Assembly (NCBI GenBank): GCA_964504445.1
Contig: CAZDEO010000023.1
Coordinates: forward strand, 3,469-67,468
Length of the DNA: 64,000 nucleotides
Source: JACSRF01 sp964504445
GTDB lineage: Bacteria > Chloroflexota > Anaerolineae > Promineifilales > Promineifilaceae
Direction: 5' to 3'
In this document: one piece after another, positions 1-9,463 of the stretch
How positions within the stretch are numbered: position 1 is the stretch's first letter
Layout of the letters: every line of letters starts with the position of its first letter
Translations under genes and position numbers: made by a program
Notes under the pieces: generated by a model
What the model was told of the DNA's origin: nothing
Database searches by the model: none
Seen by the model: only the letters and a program-made list of their open reading frames with translations

Positions 1-737
1 TCCGAAACAAACGTAAACACGTTGGCGGGATCATAATTGATGCCCAGCCAATAGATAAAGTGCCGGTCAAAGGCGGCCACGTTGAGGTAACGCTCCACCA
101 CTTCCCCAGTCTCCTTAGTATGCACAAAGCCAAAGGTCAACGCAGGGAGAGCGCCCACCCTGGCTGGTTCTATGGGCAGCGGCGTAAAGGTATCATCGGG
201 ATAGGTAATGGCCCGATCGGCAGCGATGACGTCTAAATGTTCTTCGGCCAGGGCGGTCAGCGCTTGTTGCACGGCCGTTTCCTGTTCTGCCGGGTCAGTG
301 GGCAACGCTTCGGCTACCAGGCGAACGGGGTGATCCACGGCGTAACTGGTCACAGGAAAAATGAGCAGTTCGACAAAGCCCATATTTCCCTGGCCATCGT
401 GGACGCAAAGCAGGGGCGCTTGCCCTTCACAGGGTTCTACTCGTCTGCCTTCCGGGGGCGTCACGTTAACCTGTTCAATGAGCTGCCGGGCCAGTGCAAA
501 CGGATCGATTTCCATTTCTGGCTCCACAACCGGTTCAGGCGTTGGCTCGACGGTTGGCGCAGGGGTGGCAGTTGCTGCGGGTGTTTGATCGGTCGTGGGT
601 TCAGGAACGGCCGTTTCCGTCAGTACAGTGGTGGTGGCAGCAGTGGTTGGCGATGGCTGCGGTTCAATTTCCGGCGTTAACCCACAGGCAGCCAGCATAA
701 CGCCGAGTAAAAGTGACAGGACAAATCGAGTTCTCAT
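1..737 (-). CDS. Lipoprotein with Thr/Pro-rich linker, 3' end beyond window
   Basis: The reading frame opens at an ATG at 735-737 and runs off the left edge without a stop, giving about 245 visible residues. The N-terminus reads MRTRFVLSLLLGVMLAACG: a short charged start, a hydrophobic stretch and a lipobox (LAAC), so it should be a lipoprotein anchored to the outer face of the membrane. Residues about 25-75 are a low-complexity Thr/Pro/Glu linker, which is typical of secreted proteins in this window. The remainder is a globular domain of unknown family; I see no catalytic motif. It is the last visible gene of a minus-strand run of envelope proteins and lies 81 bases after the next lipoprotein gene. 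ACGGCCGT repeats encode TAV tripeptides within it. Function is not recognised. Confidence 0.8.
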   Translation of the reverse strand, partial: MRTRFVLSLLLGVMLAACGLTPEIEPQPSPTTAATTTVLTETAVPEPTTDQTPAATATPAPTVEPTPEPVVEPEMEIDPFALARQLIEQVNVTPPEGRRVEPCEGQAPLLCVHDGQGNMGFVELLIFPVTSYAVDHPVRLVAEALPTDPAEQETAVQQALTALAEEHLDVIAADRAITYPDDTFTPLPIEPARVGALPALTFGFVHTKETGEVVERYLNVAAFDRHFIYWLGINYDPANVFTFVS

Positions 738-757
738 TCGTAAATTTCTCTCCGAGT

Positions 758-800
758 AATCCGCAGATTGCGCCAGGTTTATTGGCGCAATCTGCGGATT
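758..800. other. Perfect inverted repeat, 18-bp arms
   Basis: Arms at 758-775 and 783-800 are exact reverse complements (AATCCGCAGATTGCGCCA) around a 7-base loop. The repeat lies between the stop of the lipoprotein gene at 819 and the start of the next one at 737. There is no clear T-run on the transcribed (minus) side, so it is a strong RNA hairpin and perhaps a partial terminator or processing site. On the plus side it is followed by TTTTC. Confidence 0.75.
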
Positions 801-818
801 TTCAATTAGACAAACAGG

Positions 819-1928
819 TTACGACGGATCCAGGAAGCTGAAGGAGTCCATCACCGTGTCATAGAGCGTTTGCATCTTAGCGTAAACCTCACCCATGGAA
901 GGGTCGTCGGGCACAAAAGTCAGGGTGTAGAATCGATCATGATGCACCAACACCACCTGCCGGCTCATGTCCTGGCCCGGCAGTTGGTCGAACTGGTTGG
1001 AAAAAACGCCATCCAGCATGTAGCCGAAGGAAAACATTACCTCGAAATCGGCGAATTCTTCTTGCTTGGCGGTGGTGACCTCTTCCAGGGTACGGCCGTT
1101 AGCCGGTTCCACTGTAATAAACAGGCGCGGGTGGGCAGCATCCATCAGAGAATCAACGTAGACGGCCGTTTGCCCATCACTTATCTCCACCTCGTATTCA
1201 CCGGGCAACAACAGGCAGAACCCATCAACGTCATTGGTGAAGAGCATCATGCCCACCGGCGCATCCGGGCATTCCGGCCCGGCCCACAACGGCGCTTCCG
1301 GCTCAATGCCGATGAACTGGAAGGTTTCGGTAATCATCTGGTAGAGCGCTTCCGCCTGGTGGCCTACTTCGCCGTATTCCTCGCCAATGCGGGCAATCAT
1401 GATGTCTACGACACGGCCGTCGTGAACAGCAATCACCCGCCGGTTGATGTCCTGACCGGGCAGGTTATCCAGCACCATCGCCTGTTCCCCGTCCAGGTCA
1501 ATGGTGAGGAAGGACATGGTAGCCAGGTCAACGTCAGACGGGTAGTCAGGGATGATTTCCTGGATGGAACGGCCGTCTAACGCTTCCATATGAATACTGG
1601 CAAACGGTGCTTCCGTGTTGAGCAAAGAGCGCACGTAGAGCGTCAAAGAACCATCCGCCCCCTGAAAAACGTCATAGTTGTCCGGGTAGAGAAAGCAAAT
1701 ACCCTGAGCGGCAGCAATCAACTGGTAGGCGCCGGTGGTGGCTGCAAGGCAATCCGCGGTGGTCTTTTCCCCGCCCCCTGTCTCGCCATCTGTTGGCTGC
1801 GGTTCGGCCCCAGTCGTTGGTGCTACAACCGGTTCGGTCTCCGGTTCAGCGCCGCCGGCTGGATTGCAGGCAACCAGCATGAATAGGATGAACAAAGTTG
1901 ATATAAAAAATAGTGGTTTATCTTTCAC
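819..1928 (-). CDS. Lipoprotein with an internally duplicated domain
   Basis: This 369-residue protein starts at a GTG with GAGGT upstream. A signal peptide ends in the lipobox LVAC (Cys21), so it is expected to be lipidated and exported. After an acidic, Pro/Thr-rich linker (about 25-55) come two related halves, about 60-207 and 218-369. Both carry a matching core: a Tyr-containing strand (YDVFQGADG / YEVEISDGQ), then YVRSLL / YVDSLM, an NGR/DGR-[ST]-[IL]-[QE]-E element, LPGQD-(I/M)-(N/S)-R, and a closing helix ending in FQFI / FSFL. The two halves therefore arose by duplication. No enzyme motif is visible; a binding or structural role outside the membrane is inference. It sits between two other exported-protein genes on the same strand. 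Confidence 0.85.
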   Translation of the reverse strand: MKDKPLFFISTLFILFMLVACNPAGGAEPETEPVVAPTTGAEPQPTDGETGGGEKTTADCLAATTGAYQLIAAAQGICFLYPDNYDVFQGADGSLTLYVRSLLNTEAPFASIHMEALDGRSIQEIIPDYPSDVDLATMSFLTIDLDGEQAMVLDNLPGQDINRRVIAVHDGRVVDIMIARIGEEYGEVGHQAEALYQMITETFQFIGIEPEAPLWAGPECPDAPVGMMLFTNDVDGFCLLLPGEYEVEISDGQTAVYVDSLMDAAHPRLFITVEPANGRTLEEVTTAKQEEFADFEVMFSFGYMLDGVFSNQFDQLPGQDMSRQVVLVHHDRFYTLTFVPDDPSMGEVYAKMQTLYDTVMDSFSFLDPS

Positions 1929-2056
1929 AGCTTTTTACCTCACGTGATAAAAGTTGATGGGGGGCCGCTTGTCACCGGCCTATTTCCATGACAATGCCTT
2001 CTTTTTGTTTGCCAGCCTTCGGTGTTGGCAAATGACCCATTATCCCGCGGGGCTGG

Positions 2057-3655
2057 TCATTTAAGTTGATAATCCCAGCCAAAGTTGACGGGATGCACCT
2101 GTACGCCTTGCGCCACCTCAATGTCCTGGAACCAGATGCCGCGAGCGGGATAAGTCCAGTCTCCAGGCAACAGAATGGCGGCGTTACCTCCGGCGGCAGC
2201 GTTCATGGAGACACAGTAAATGCCGGGCTGCAAATCCCCGAAGAAATATTTGCCGAAGTTGTCGGTGACGGCCGTTACCTGCACAGCGGTACTGCTGGCA
2301 CACGATCCGGCCTGCAGCAAGATGGTCACGCCAGAAATATAGCTTTCGGTGGGTTGAATCATGCCGTCAGCGTGGTAATCGCCGTGACCATCAACCGTAC
2401 AGTTGCCAGCCAAAGCATCGCCGTTTTCGTTGGTCAGGCAATAATCTGCCCACAAATAGCCGCTGATGGAACCGTTGGGGACGGGCGACTTCAGGTTGAT
2501 GTTTTCTACCTTTTGGCCGCTGGTAACAGAAATACCAAGCACGTCATCCAGGCCATGGTCACCCACCAGCCCCACGCAGTAGTCCCCGCTGAACCGACCC
2601 TGGAAGAGAAAACGGCCGTTGCCATTGGTCACGTCCACAGCAATAGCCGGGCTGGTGACGTGGCAGGCCGGGCCAGGGAAAAGCTGCACCTGGCGACTGC
2701 CCACCAACGTCTCGTCGCTGTCGTAAACGCCATTCTGGTTCCTATCCTGGTAAACAACGCCCGAAATGCTGCCATCCAGGGTTGGTGTGCTAACCACCGT
2801 CACCTTCAGCCACAGGGGCGCGTTGTTCTGGCCTACGCCAAAGAAGGCGCCCTCCGGCGATTGCAGTTTCCAATCGCTCTGGTAGCTGCCCGGCGTAACC
2901 GGGGCCAGAAATTGAACGCTCAGGTCAAGGGTCTGGCCGGGGGCTACAGAGGCCGGCAGCGGCATGATTTCGGTCACTGCTCCTAAGGTGGGGCCGCCAG
3001 CGTGAACAAAATGGTAACGGCCGTCCCAGGTACAGGTGCCGCTGTTTTTAATACGCCAGGTCTTGCTAAAGGAAACGCCGGTGGGAAGTTCGCTGCCGTC
3101 GGGGATGGTCACGTCGGCAACAAAGGCAGCCGCATTGGTGCAGGCCGCTGGAGTAACCGGAGCGTTGGCCGGTTGGGTGTACTGGGAACCGGCGGTGATC
3201 CAGCAGTTCCCCATTGAGCCATCGGCGCAGGCCACGCGCCACCAGCCGCTGTCGCTGCTAACGCCGGTCACTTTGGCCATCTGTCCGGCAGCCACCCAGC
3301 CAATGACGTCGTAGTTAGGGCCAGGGCCGCGACGCATGTTCACGTCCACCAGAGCCGTCACGTACTGCACCGGCGTATCTAGCACAGACACGGCCGTTGC
3401 TGTCGCCGTTGGTGGCAGCGGGGTAATGAAGGGCGTGGGCGGCACGGCCGTTGCTGTGGCGCTGGTAGCAATTGTCGGTGTGGGTTGGGTGCTGGCAGCC
3501 GTTTCGACAACAACCACCATCGGCGTTGTCGTCTGGCTGTCTGCTCCGGCAATGACAAAGACACTGCGCCCTACCAGCAGTGCCGCCACGCTCAACACGC
3601 CCAGCACCATGGTGGCTACAAATCCAATAATTAAGATAGATATCGTCCGAGACAT
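2057..3655 (-). CDS. Membrane-anchored surface protein with SH3b, NBR1-Ig-like and SdrD-like domains
   Basis: This 532-residue protein has an N-terminal membrane anchor (about residues 5-38), then a Thr/Pro/Ala-rich stalk (about 40-95). A bacterial SH3 domain follows (about 98-165; motif VNMRRGPGPNYDVIGWV, ending GNCWITAG). Next is an NBR1-Ig-like domain (about 172-287; FSKTWRIKNSGTCTWDG is the hallmark start). It ends in two SdrD-B/Cna-type modules, each opening GSISG and containing a calcium-style D-x-N-x-N/D loop (DRNQNGVYDSDE in the first, DYHADG in the second). Such combinations occur on Chloroflexota cell surfaces; SH3b often binds peptidoglycan. The ATG is preceded by a good Shine-Dalgarno (GGAGAAGG). 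A scaffold or adhesin-like role is inference. Confidence 0.88.
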   Translation of the reverse strand: MSRTISILIIGFVATMVLGVLSVAALLVGRSVFVIAGADSQTTTPMVVVVETAASTQPTPTIATSATATAVPPTPFITPLPPTATATAVSVLDTPVQYVTALVDVNMRRGPGPNYDVIGWVAAGQMAKVTGVSSDSGWWRVACADGSMGNCWITAGSQYTQPANAPVTPAACTNAAAFVADVTIPDGSELPTGVSFSKTWRIKNSGTCTWDGRYHFVHAGGPTLGAVTEIMPLPASVAPGQTLDLSVQFLAPVTPGSYQSDWKLQSPEGAFFGVGQNNAPLWLKVTVVSTPTLDGSISGVVYQDRNQNGVYDSDETLVGSRQVQLFPGPACHVTSPAIAVDVTNGNGRFLFQGRFSGDYCVGLVGDHGLDDVLGISVTSGQKVENINLKSPVPNGSISGYLWADYCLTNENGDALAGNCTVDGHGDYHADGMIQPTESYISGVTILLQAGSCASSTAVQVTAVTDNFGKYFFGDLQPGIYCVSMNAAAGGNAAILLPGDWTYPARGIWFQDIEVAQGVQVHPVNFGWDYQLK

Positions 3656-3860
3656 TATTCCTTCTCCTTTGAAATTAGCGAGAACAAGAGTGAGGGTGAG
3701 AACAAAAGTCTGCCCTCATGTCGCCTCTTTTAAGCTGACTTAACGATAACAAAACGGCCGTTTTACAAGCGTTTGGCGACCGTTTGAAAACTCGCCATAA
3801 ATAATGTCGGCAAAATAGACGCGGATTTTTCAGGCTGTTGGCCTACGCCTTTCCTACGGG

Positions 3861-5522
3861 CTATGGGTTTGCTGGCTGGCTGGGGGTAATGGCCACGGCC
3901 GTTGCCTGCGCCTCTACCATCCTGGTTAGCGCCTGCGGCTGAGGGAAGAACACAAAACGCGACGTCCACCACTTGGCCTCAACGTAGGTGCTGGGGTCAT
4001 TGGGGTTGCCCGGATTGCTCAAGCATTCCATCATATACTCGCCATCATAGGCAAAGCGGGGATTGTCCTGGGCATCCAGCGCCAAGACCGGGCGCAGGCC
4101 GCCAAACCAGCTTCCGCGCACGCAGTTCGGCAACGGGCTAATGGGGTGTTCGTCTCCAATTTGCGCGCTATCTTCAGCCAGGGTCACCTGCCACTGGGGA
4201 TTCAACGTCTCACACGCGCCATCGCACCAGAGGTATGCCAGACTAAAGCTGTTGAAGTCACGGTAGGCCACACGGGGACGGCCGTACTGGTCCAAAACCA
4301 GCGCCGCGTAATCGCCGCTGCCACCACCCAGGTCCAGGGAGTAACCATCCCAATTCTCAGGCTGCGCGCAGCCGGCATGGCACCAGAGGTAATAGAAAGG
4401 GCCGCCGCGCGGCGTGAAACTCAACCGCACGCCATCGTTGTTGTCTATCGCTGGGGACCAACTGTAAATGCCGCTGCCAGAGTTGGTACTCAGCAGGCGG
4501 ACGGGCAGGGACCAGTTGGCGCTGTTGCCGCAGTTGCTGTTGCATTCCAAATAAACCAGTTTGCTAGAAGGGTCGGCAAAGGTGCCGCCATCGCGGGCAA
4601 AAATTCGCGGACGGCCGTTAGCCGTGAAGGTCAGCGCCGCGTGCTCATCCACGTAAACCGTGTCGCCAGAAAGGTCAATGCGGGTTTCAAACCAGGTTCC
4701 TGGTTGCGTACAGTTGCCATCACAAAAGACATAGTAGGCGCCTTCGTGCGCACTGGCACTGTTAGCCCGATCTTCATACACAAAACGCGGCCGTCCCAAA
4801 TGGTCCAGGGCAAAGTTTTGGTAGCTGTAATCGGTGTTATAAAGGCCATCACCGCTGCCTTGGTCGGTAATGTCTAGCGCTTGCCAGTTCTGCGGGGCAG
4901 TACAATGGGCATTGCACTCGGCGTAACGGTATAGCAAACCCCCAAAAGGCGCGCCATCCCGGCCAATGGAACGCATTAGCAGCAACCGCGGACGGCCGTT
5001 GGGCGTTAATGCCAACTGCACCCAGGGCCACCCTGCAGCCAGGCTATCAATTTCGGCTAACTGCCAGTCAACCTCGTTACTACAGTCAGCCTGGCTGGTG
5101 GGCTGGCAAAAGCCATACAAGACAGCCTGCTGTTTGCCCGCCAGCAAAGGAGCAATGCGGCTGAACGCAATGTGCATCCCGCCCTGCTCGTCAACGGCTA
5201 TGGCCGCGCTACGGAAAGAATCCTCGCCAAACATCAACGAGCCGGCTAATGTGGGCGGGGGCGGTGGCGGGGTTGCAGTTCCCCCCACGATCAGGGGCAG
5301 ATAACTAGAATGTGCTTCATTCGCTTGGGCGCTGACCGTCTTGCTGCTCGTTATCATCGTGAATGTCAGCACCAACACAAGAGCGACAATAGCGAGCAAA
5401 ACAATCCCCAACAAAATTGCCAATACTATAACCAGCACCTGCCGCAGGGCGTTATTAGAACTGACGGGAGATGATACATACTTCTGCTCTGTTCCATAAT
5501 TTATTTCTGTTTGCTTTGACAT
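3861..5522 (-). CDS. Membrane-anchored propeller-like protein with a Cys pair in each repeat
   Basis: This 553-residue protein has a membrane segment at about 28-56, then SSYLPLIVGG and a run of prolines (about 74-92), a common layout for Chloroflexota surface proteins. The rest is repeats of about 55-65 residues. Each holds a GRPR-x(2-3)-Y/A-x-D turn and an aromatic-rich strand leading into Cys-x3-Cys followed by a Trp. Cys pairs are at about 203/207, 267/271, 327/331, 381/385 and 433/437, with wider pairs at 139/147 and 467/500. This suggests a beta-propeller stabilised by a disulphide in each blade and exposed outside the cell. No catalytic residues are apparent and the ligand is unknown. 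Confidence 0.83.
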   Translation of the reverse strand: MSKQTEINYGTEQKYVSSPVSSNNALRQVLVIVLAILLGIVLLAIVALVLVLTFTMITSSKTVSAQANEAHSSYLPLIVGGTATPPPPPPTLAGSLMFGEDSFRSAAIAVDEQGGMHIAFSRIAPLLAGKQQAVLYGFCQPTSQADCSNEVDWQLAEIDSLAAGWPWVQLALTPNGRPRLLLMRSIGRDGAPFGGLLYRYAECNAHCTAPQNWQALDITDQGSGDGLYNTDYSYQNFALDHLGRPRFVYEDRANSASAHEGAYYVFCDGNCTQPGTWFETRIDLSGDTVYVDEHAALTFTANGRPRIFARDGGTFADPSSKLVYLECNSNCGNSANWSLPVRLLSTNSGSGIYSWSPAIDNNDGVRLSFTPRGGPFYYLWCHAGCAQPENWDGYSLDLGGGSGDYAALVLDQYGRPRVAYRDFNSFSLAYLWCDGACETLNPQWQVTLAEDSAQIGDEHPISPLPNCVRGSWFGGLRPVLALDAQDNPRFAYDGEYMMECLSNPGNPNDPSTYVEAKWWTSRFVFFPQPQALTRMVEAQATAVAITPSQPANP

Positions 5523-5667
5523 CGTTCATTTGCATCCTTATAAGAAGTTGGTTCAGGTTGGCGCCATGACTGCAGATGACGTCAACTTGGTTTGATATCG
5601 GTGATCATAATCCCTGGACGCTTGACAGCCGTTTGCCCGACGTTTGAGTTGGCGTCACAAGTACGGA

Positions 5668-5907
5668 TCACTGTTGCGAATGGATCTGATCTGCGGCTGC
5701 GCCTGGCTGAAGAATACTGGCCTGGTCCGGAAAACGACGCAGCATGTCCAGCATCAGCGGGATCAGCGCGGCCCAACCGCGGAAATAGCGAACTTCGCCG
5801 CTGGGTACGTGGCGCAGCTTGCCGCGCCATTGAACCTGGTCATCTGTTTTTTCCTGCCACACCCGAAGCGTAAAGAGTTGGGAATCTGGTTGTGGTTCTT
5901 CGTTCAT
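5668..5907 (-). CDS. Small conserved protein of unknown function
   Basis: This 79-residue protein is read from the ATG at 5905-5907 (MNEEPQPDSQ); an upstream in-frame ATG at 5961 would add 18 unconvincing residues. It contains LFTLRVWQEK, then a strand/loop WRGKLRHVPSGEVRYF and a helix PLMLDMLRRF. This resembles small cytoplasmic proteins found repeatedly in Chloroflexota, but I cannot name the family. It lies between the propeller-like gene and the giant regulator, all on the minus strand. AGGA lies 8 bases before the chosen start. No signal peptide or membrane segment is seen. Confidence 0.6.
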   Translation of the reverse strand: MNEEPQPDSQLFTLRVWQEKTDDQVQWRGKLRHVPSGEVRYFRGWAALIPLMLDMLRRFPDQASILQPGAAADQIHSQQ

Positions 5908-6106
5908 CGGTTCATCCTGATGGTAGAAATTTCCGCCTTCTTTGCTGGCGGTAGGGGGCATGGTAACCTAACGGCCGTTTGCCAGCCGTTTGATGTCCAG
6001 GCGCAGACATATTGGCGCGCGAAATTTTGCCCACCGGCCGCAACCGGAGGAATCATGCACCGTTTCGCTTCACTAAATTTGGGTAAATCGGGGAAAATGA
6101 ACCAGG

Positions 6107-9100
6107 TTACCGGGCAACAATACCGGCTAAAATCTCGTCGAAGGGCTGCGTCTCAGCTTGCTGCTGGGCCTGGGCAATTTGGTTGGGCGCAAGCTGGGCT
6201 TGCAGTCTGGCCGATAATGTTTCGGCGCGTTGCCGGGCTTCCCAATCGCAGCCGGGGTGCTGCAAAACCGACAAAGCCCACACCAGGGCCGTGAAGGAGT
6301 CACCAGTCTGGGCGCGAATAACGGCCGTGCCCACCACCGCCGCCAAAATATACCGCACCGAGTGCATCCGCTGTTTGCTGTGCAAAAACCGCAAAAAGTG
6401 GGCATGTGCCGCCTCAAAATTTTGCGCTGCAATTTCCAAAAAACCCATTGTCACCCAAGCCCGCTCTAGCCCCACCAGGTCTTGAAAGTCCGTGTACAAT
6501 GTCATGCTTCGCTCAAGTAACTGCCGCGCTGCCTCCAAATCACCCTGCGCCTGTTTGACCAGGCCCAAATAATGCGTGGCATAAGTCATGCTGTTGGGAT
6601 CTTTGGTGTTCTGTGCCACCTCCAGGCAGGTGGTTAGTTGCTGTTCGGCCTCATCAAGATGCCCTAACAGCAAGTTCGTGCGCCCGGCAATGAGCAGGGC
6701 AGTACCCAGCAACCGCGGATCACCTAGCGCTTCGACAACCGGTTGGGCAGCTATGAGCTGCTGGCGGGCGGCGGTTAACTGCCCCTGATCTTGTCGGATC
6801 ATGCCCAAATAGACTTGGGCCATGGCCCCCCCCCACCGATCTTGCTGCCGTTCTGCCAGCATTAGAGCGGTTTGCAACAGGGCCAGCGCTTCGTTAAAAC
6901 GGCCCAGCGACCATTCGAGCAAGCCCAAATGGCGGGCGCAGTAACCAAGCAGGGCTTCATCACCCAGAGTTTCCAACTGGGCCATGGCTTGGCGCAGCAA
7001 GGTTTCGGCTAGCGCCATTTTGCCGGTACGGAAGCTCAAAAAAGCCTGGTAGATGTGCATGGCGCACAGCGCTACCTGGGTATGGCGGTGGGTTGCCGCT
7101 TGCTGCAGCGACACCGCCGCCCGACGAAAAGCATCCTCGCCTTCGGGCAGCAAGCCACGTAAATCGTAAAAATAATACAGGGGAAAGGCAGCCCTATGTA
7201 ACAGGTCGGCTTGTTGGTGGCTGACAGCCCATTGCCAGGCGGTGCGGACGTTGGCCAGTTCCGTAGCCACGGCCGTTAGCCCCTCTTTCTGTCCCGGCCC
7301 CCGCAAAATCACCGCCTGCTCCGCCAGCCATTGCAACGTATAACGGCCGTGCTGGGCAGCTATTTTCTGGCCCACGGCAGGGTCAGCTTGTAGGTAGTCA
7401 TGGGCATATTGGCGAATGACATTGTGCAGGTTGTAGCGATTGACGGCCGTGCGCTGCACCAGAGAGCGGTCCACCAGCGCCGATAACTGGGGCAAATCAG
7501 CCGCGGCAACTTCAGCCGCTGCTTCCCGCGTGAAACCGCCCCGAAAAACCGACAGGCACGCCAACGCCTGCCGTTCGGTCGGCGTCAACAAGTCCCAAGA
7601 ATAATCAAAGACGGCGCGCAGGCTGCGGTGGCGTGGCGGCAAACTGCGCCGCGGGACGGTCAGGAAGTCCAGGCTCTTTTCAATTTCTTGGGCAATTTCA
7701 GCGCAAGAGAGCAGGCGCACCCAGGAAGCCGCCAGTTCAATGCCCAAAGGCATGCCGCCAACCAACCGGCAAATGTGGGCAATAGCCGGGTAATCGGCAG
7801 CGTCTAAGGGCTGGGCACTGGCGGCGCGGCGGGCGCTCTGCAAGAAAAGCTGCACGGCGCTGTTTGTGGGCAGCGCTTCCGCCGTCAGTTCCTCAGGCAC
7901 AGGAAGCTCCCCCAAATCAAAGCGCCACTCTGCGGGTAATTCCAGCGCCTGGCGTGAGGTGACGAGGAGTTTCACGGCCGTTGTCTCTGTTACCATACGC
8001 GTCAAAAATTTGGCCGCGGGCAGGACATGCTCAAAATTATCCAGCACCATCAGCAGTTGCTTGGTCGCCAGCAGGTGCAACAACTCCGTTTCCGCCTGAC
8101 GCGAACCACTCAGGCGGTAATGCAACGCCTCGGCAATGGCTGTAGTGACCTGGTCTGGCGTTTGCAGCGCGCCGAGGGCAACCCAGACCGCGCCATCGGC
8201 AAAAACGGGCTGGTGACCGACGGCCGTTTGCAAAGCCAGCCGCGTCTTGCCAATGCCACCTGGCCCAACAATGGTTATCAGACGGCAGTCAGGATCGGCC
8301 AGCAGTTCGGCCAGATGGGCCAGTTCGGCTTCGCGACCAATGAAGGGGGTGGCGGGCGCGGGCAAAGCAGACGGCCGTGCTGCGGTGGACCGGATTTCTG
8401 GCTGCAGCACAGGCGGGGCGGGTGCTTCCAGGCGCATTAATTGCTCATAAGCCGCCTGGGTCGCCGGGCCAGGTTCCACGTCCAGCTCGCGGCGCAAAAT
8501 GAGCGCACACTGCTCGTAGACGCGGCGCACTCCGGCCCGGTCACCGCTGAGGGCATGGAGGCGCATCAACTGTACGTAAGTCGTTTCGTCCAGGGGATCG
8601 TGCTGGATGAGGGATTGGGCATAGCGGGCGGCGGCGCGGAAATTGCCCTTTTGTTCCAGCAAGCTCACTAATTGATGCAGCGCATCCTGGTAGGCTTGCC
8701 GCAGCGTTTCGCGCCGGGGGATTATCCACTCTTCGTAGTTGCCGGGCAGCAGATCGCCGGTGTAGAGGGAGACGGCCGTTTCTAACCAGTGCAGTTTATC
8801 GTCATCAGATACGGCCGTTTTGGCCGCCGCCAGCGCCGCTTCAAACTCGGCTACATCCAGATGAAAACTGGCGTTGGTACGCCATTGCAGCGTCATGGCG
8901 TCAGCTGCCAGATAGGTGTCTGCGTTGGGCAGGGTTTGGCGCAGGGTGTAGAGCAGGTTGCGCAGGTTGGCCCGCGCCTGGCTATCGCTGGAATCGGGCC
9001 AGAGGGTGAAGGCCAGGTGTTGGCGGGAAACGGCCGTGTGCCGGTGGAGCAGCAGATAGGCCAGCAAAGAAATTGGCCGGTCGCCGCTGAAACTGGGCGC

Positions 9101-9169
9101 TGGTTTCCCGCGGAAAACCAGCCCAAATTCACCAAAGAGCGTGATGTGAAGAAGCTGCGATTCGGTCAC
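6107..9169 (-). CDS. AfsR/SARP-like regulator: winged helix, BTAD, NB-ARC ATPase, TPRs
   Basis: This 1020-residue cytoplasmic regulator starts at a GTG with AAGGTGA 6 bases upstream. Residues about 5-100 form an OmpR-type winged-helix DNA-binding domain (LFGEFGLVFRG, then SLLAYLLLH and LWPDS). Residues about 105-250 are the bacterial transcriptional activator domain (HLDVAEFE, LYTGDLLPG, DETTYVQLM). An NB-ARC-type NTPase begins with PFIGREAEL; it has Walker A GPGGIGKT near residue 300 and a Walker-B-like LLMVLDNFEH. The last 380 residues are helical TPR-like repeats. Relatives are STAND switches that bind DNA when ligand and nucleotide bind. It is divergently arranged with the ABC exporter at 9464, with 294 bases between them, which makes that exporter a plausible but untested target. 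Confidence 0.92.
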   Translation of the reverse strand: MTESQLLHITLFGEFGLVFRGKPAPSFSGDRPISLLAYLLLHRHTAVSRQHLAFTLWPDSSDSQARANLRNLLYTLRQTLPNADTYLAADAMTLQWRTNASFHLDVAEFEAALAAAKTAVSDDDKLHWLETAVSLYTGDLLPGNYEEWIIPRRETLRQAYQDALHQLVSLLEQKGNFRAAARYAQSLIQHDPLDETTYVQLMRLHALSGDRAGVRRVYEQCALILRRELDVEPGPATQAAYEQLMRLEAPAPPVLQPEIRSTAARPSALPAPATPFIGREAELAHLAELLADPDCRLITIVGPGGIGKTRLALQTAVGHQPVFADGAVWVALGALQTPDQVTTAIAEALHYRLSGSRQAETELLHLLATKQLLMVLDNFEHVLPAAKFLTRMVTETTAVKLLVTSRQALELPAEWRFDLGELPVPEELTAEALPTNSAVQLFLQSARRAASAQPLDAADYPAIAHICRLVGGMPLGIELAASWVRLLSCAEIAQEIEKSLDFLTVPRRSLPPRHRSLRAVFDYSWDLLTPTERQALACLSVFRGGFTREAAAEVAAADLPQLSALVDRSLVQRTAVNRYNLHNVIRQYAHDYLQADPAVGQKIAAQHGRYTLQWLAEQAVILRGPGQKEGLTAVATELANVRTAWQWAVSHQQADLLHRAAFPLYYFYDLRGLLPEGEDAFRRAAVSLQQAATHRHTQVALCAMHIYQAFLSFRTGKMALAETLLRQAMAQLETLGDEALLGYCARHLGLLEWSLGRFNEALALLQTALMLAERQQDRWGGAMAQVYLGMIRQDQGQLTAARQQLIAAQPVVEALGDPRLLGTALLIAGRTNLLLGHLDEAEQQLTTCLEVAQNTKDPNSMTYATHYLGLVKQAQGDLEAARQLLERSMTLYTDFQDLVGLERAWVTMGFLEIAAQNFEAAHAHFLRFLHSKQRMHSVRYILAAVVGTAVIRAQTGDSFTALVWALSVLQHPGCDWEARQRAETLSARLQAQLAPNQIAQAQQQAETQPFDEILAGIVAR

Positions 9170-9448
9170 GTCTTGTCACCTTGATAGCATGGCGTGCATT
9201 AACAGGTCCCTGCCTGCTGCATATTATGACCGTTTTTTTGCCGTTTGAAAATTTGTGTGGTGGCGTGATGCCGGAGAAACGGTTGGGCAGCTATCCTGTT
9301 GCTGTGGTTGGTAAACGGCCGTGACTTTGCTGCCAGTGGTTGTTTGTTGGCAAGCTGCTGCCCATCAACCCGGCAGGCGTAGAGGGTGAAATAATCGGCC
9401 GCTGACAAAGTTATCAAGGTGCTGATAGTGTGCCCGCAATAATGACGG

Positions 9449-9454
9449 TAAAAT
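9449..9454 (+). promoter_or_regulatory. -10-like box before the first ABC exporter gene
   Basis: TAAAAT lies 9 bases before the ATG at 9464, with no Shine-Dalgarno in between, which fits a leaderless or near-leaderless transcript. The -35 region is poor. The rest of 9170-9463 holds no recognisable gene. Confidence 0.35.
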
Positions 9455-9463
9455 AACGAGATT

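Noticed and set aside
237..700. Plus-strand frames opposite the first lipoprotein gene
   Set aside because: They are read across the coding frame of a protein with a proper signal peptide; their composition (Gly/Arg/Ser-rich) is that of an antisense shadow.
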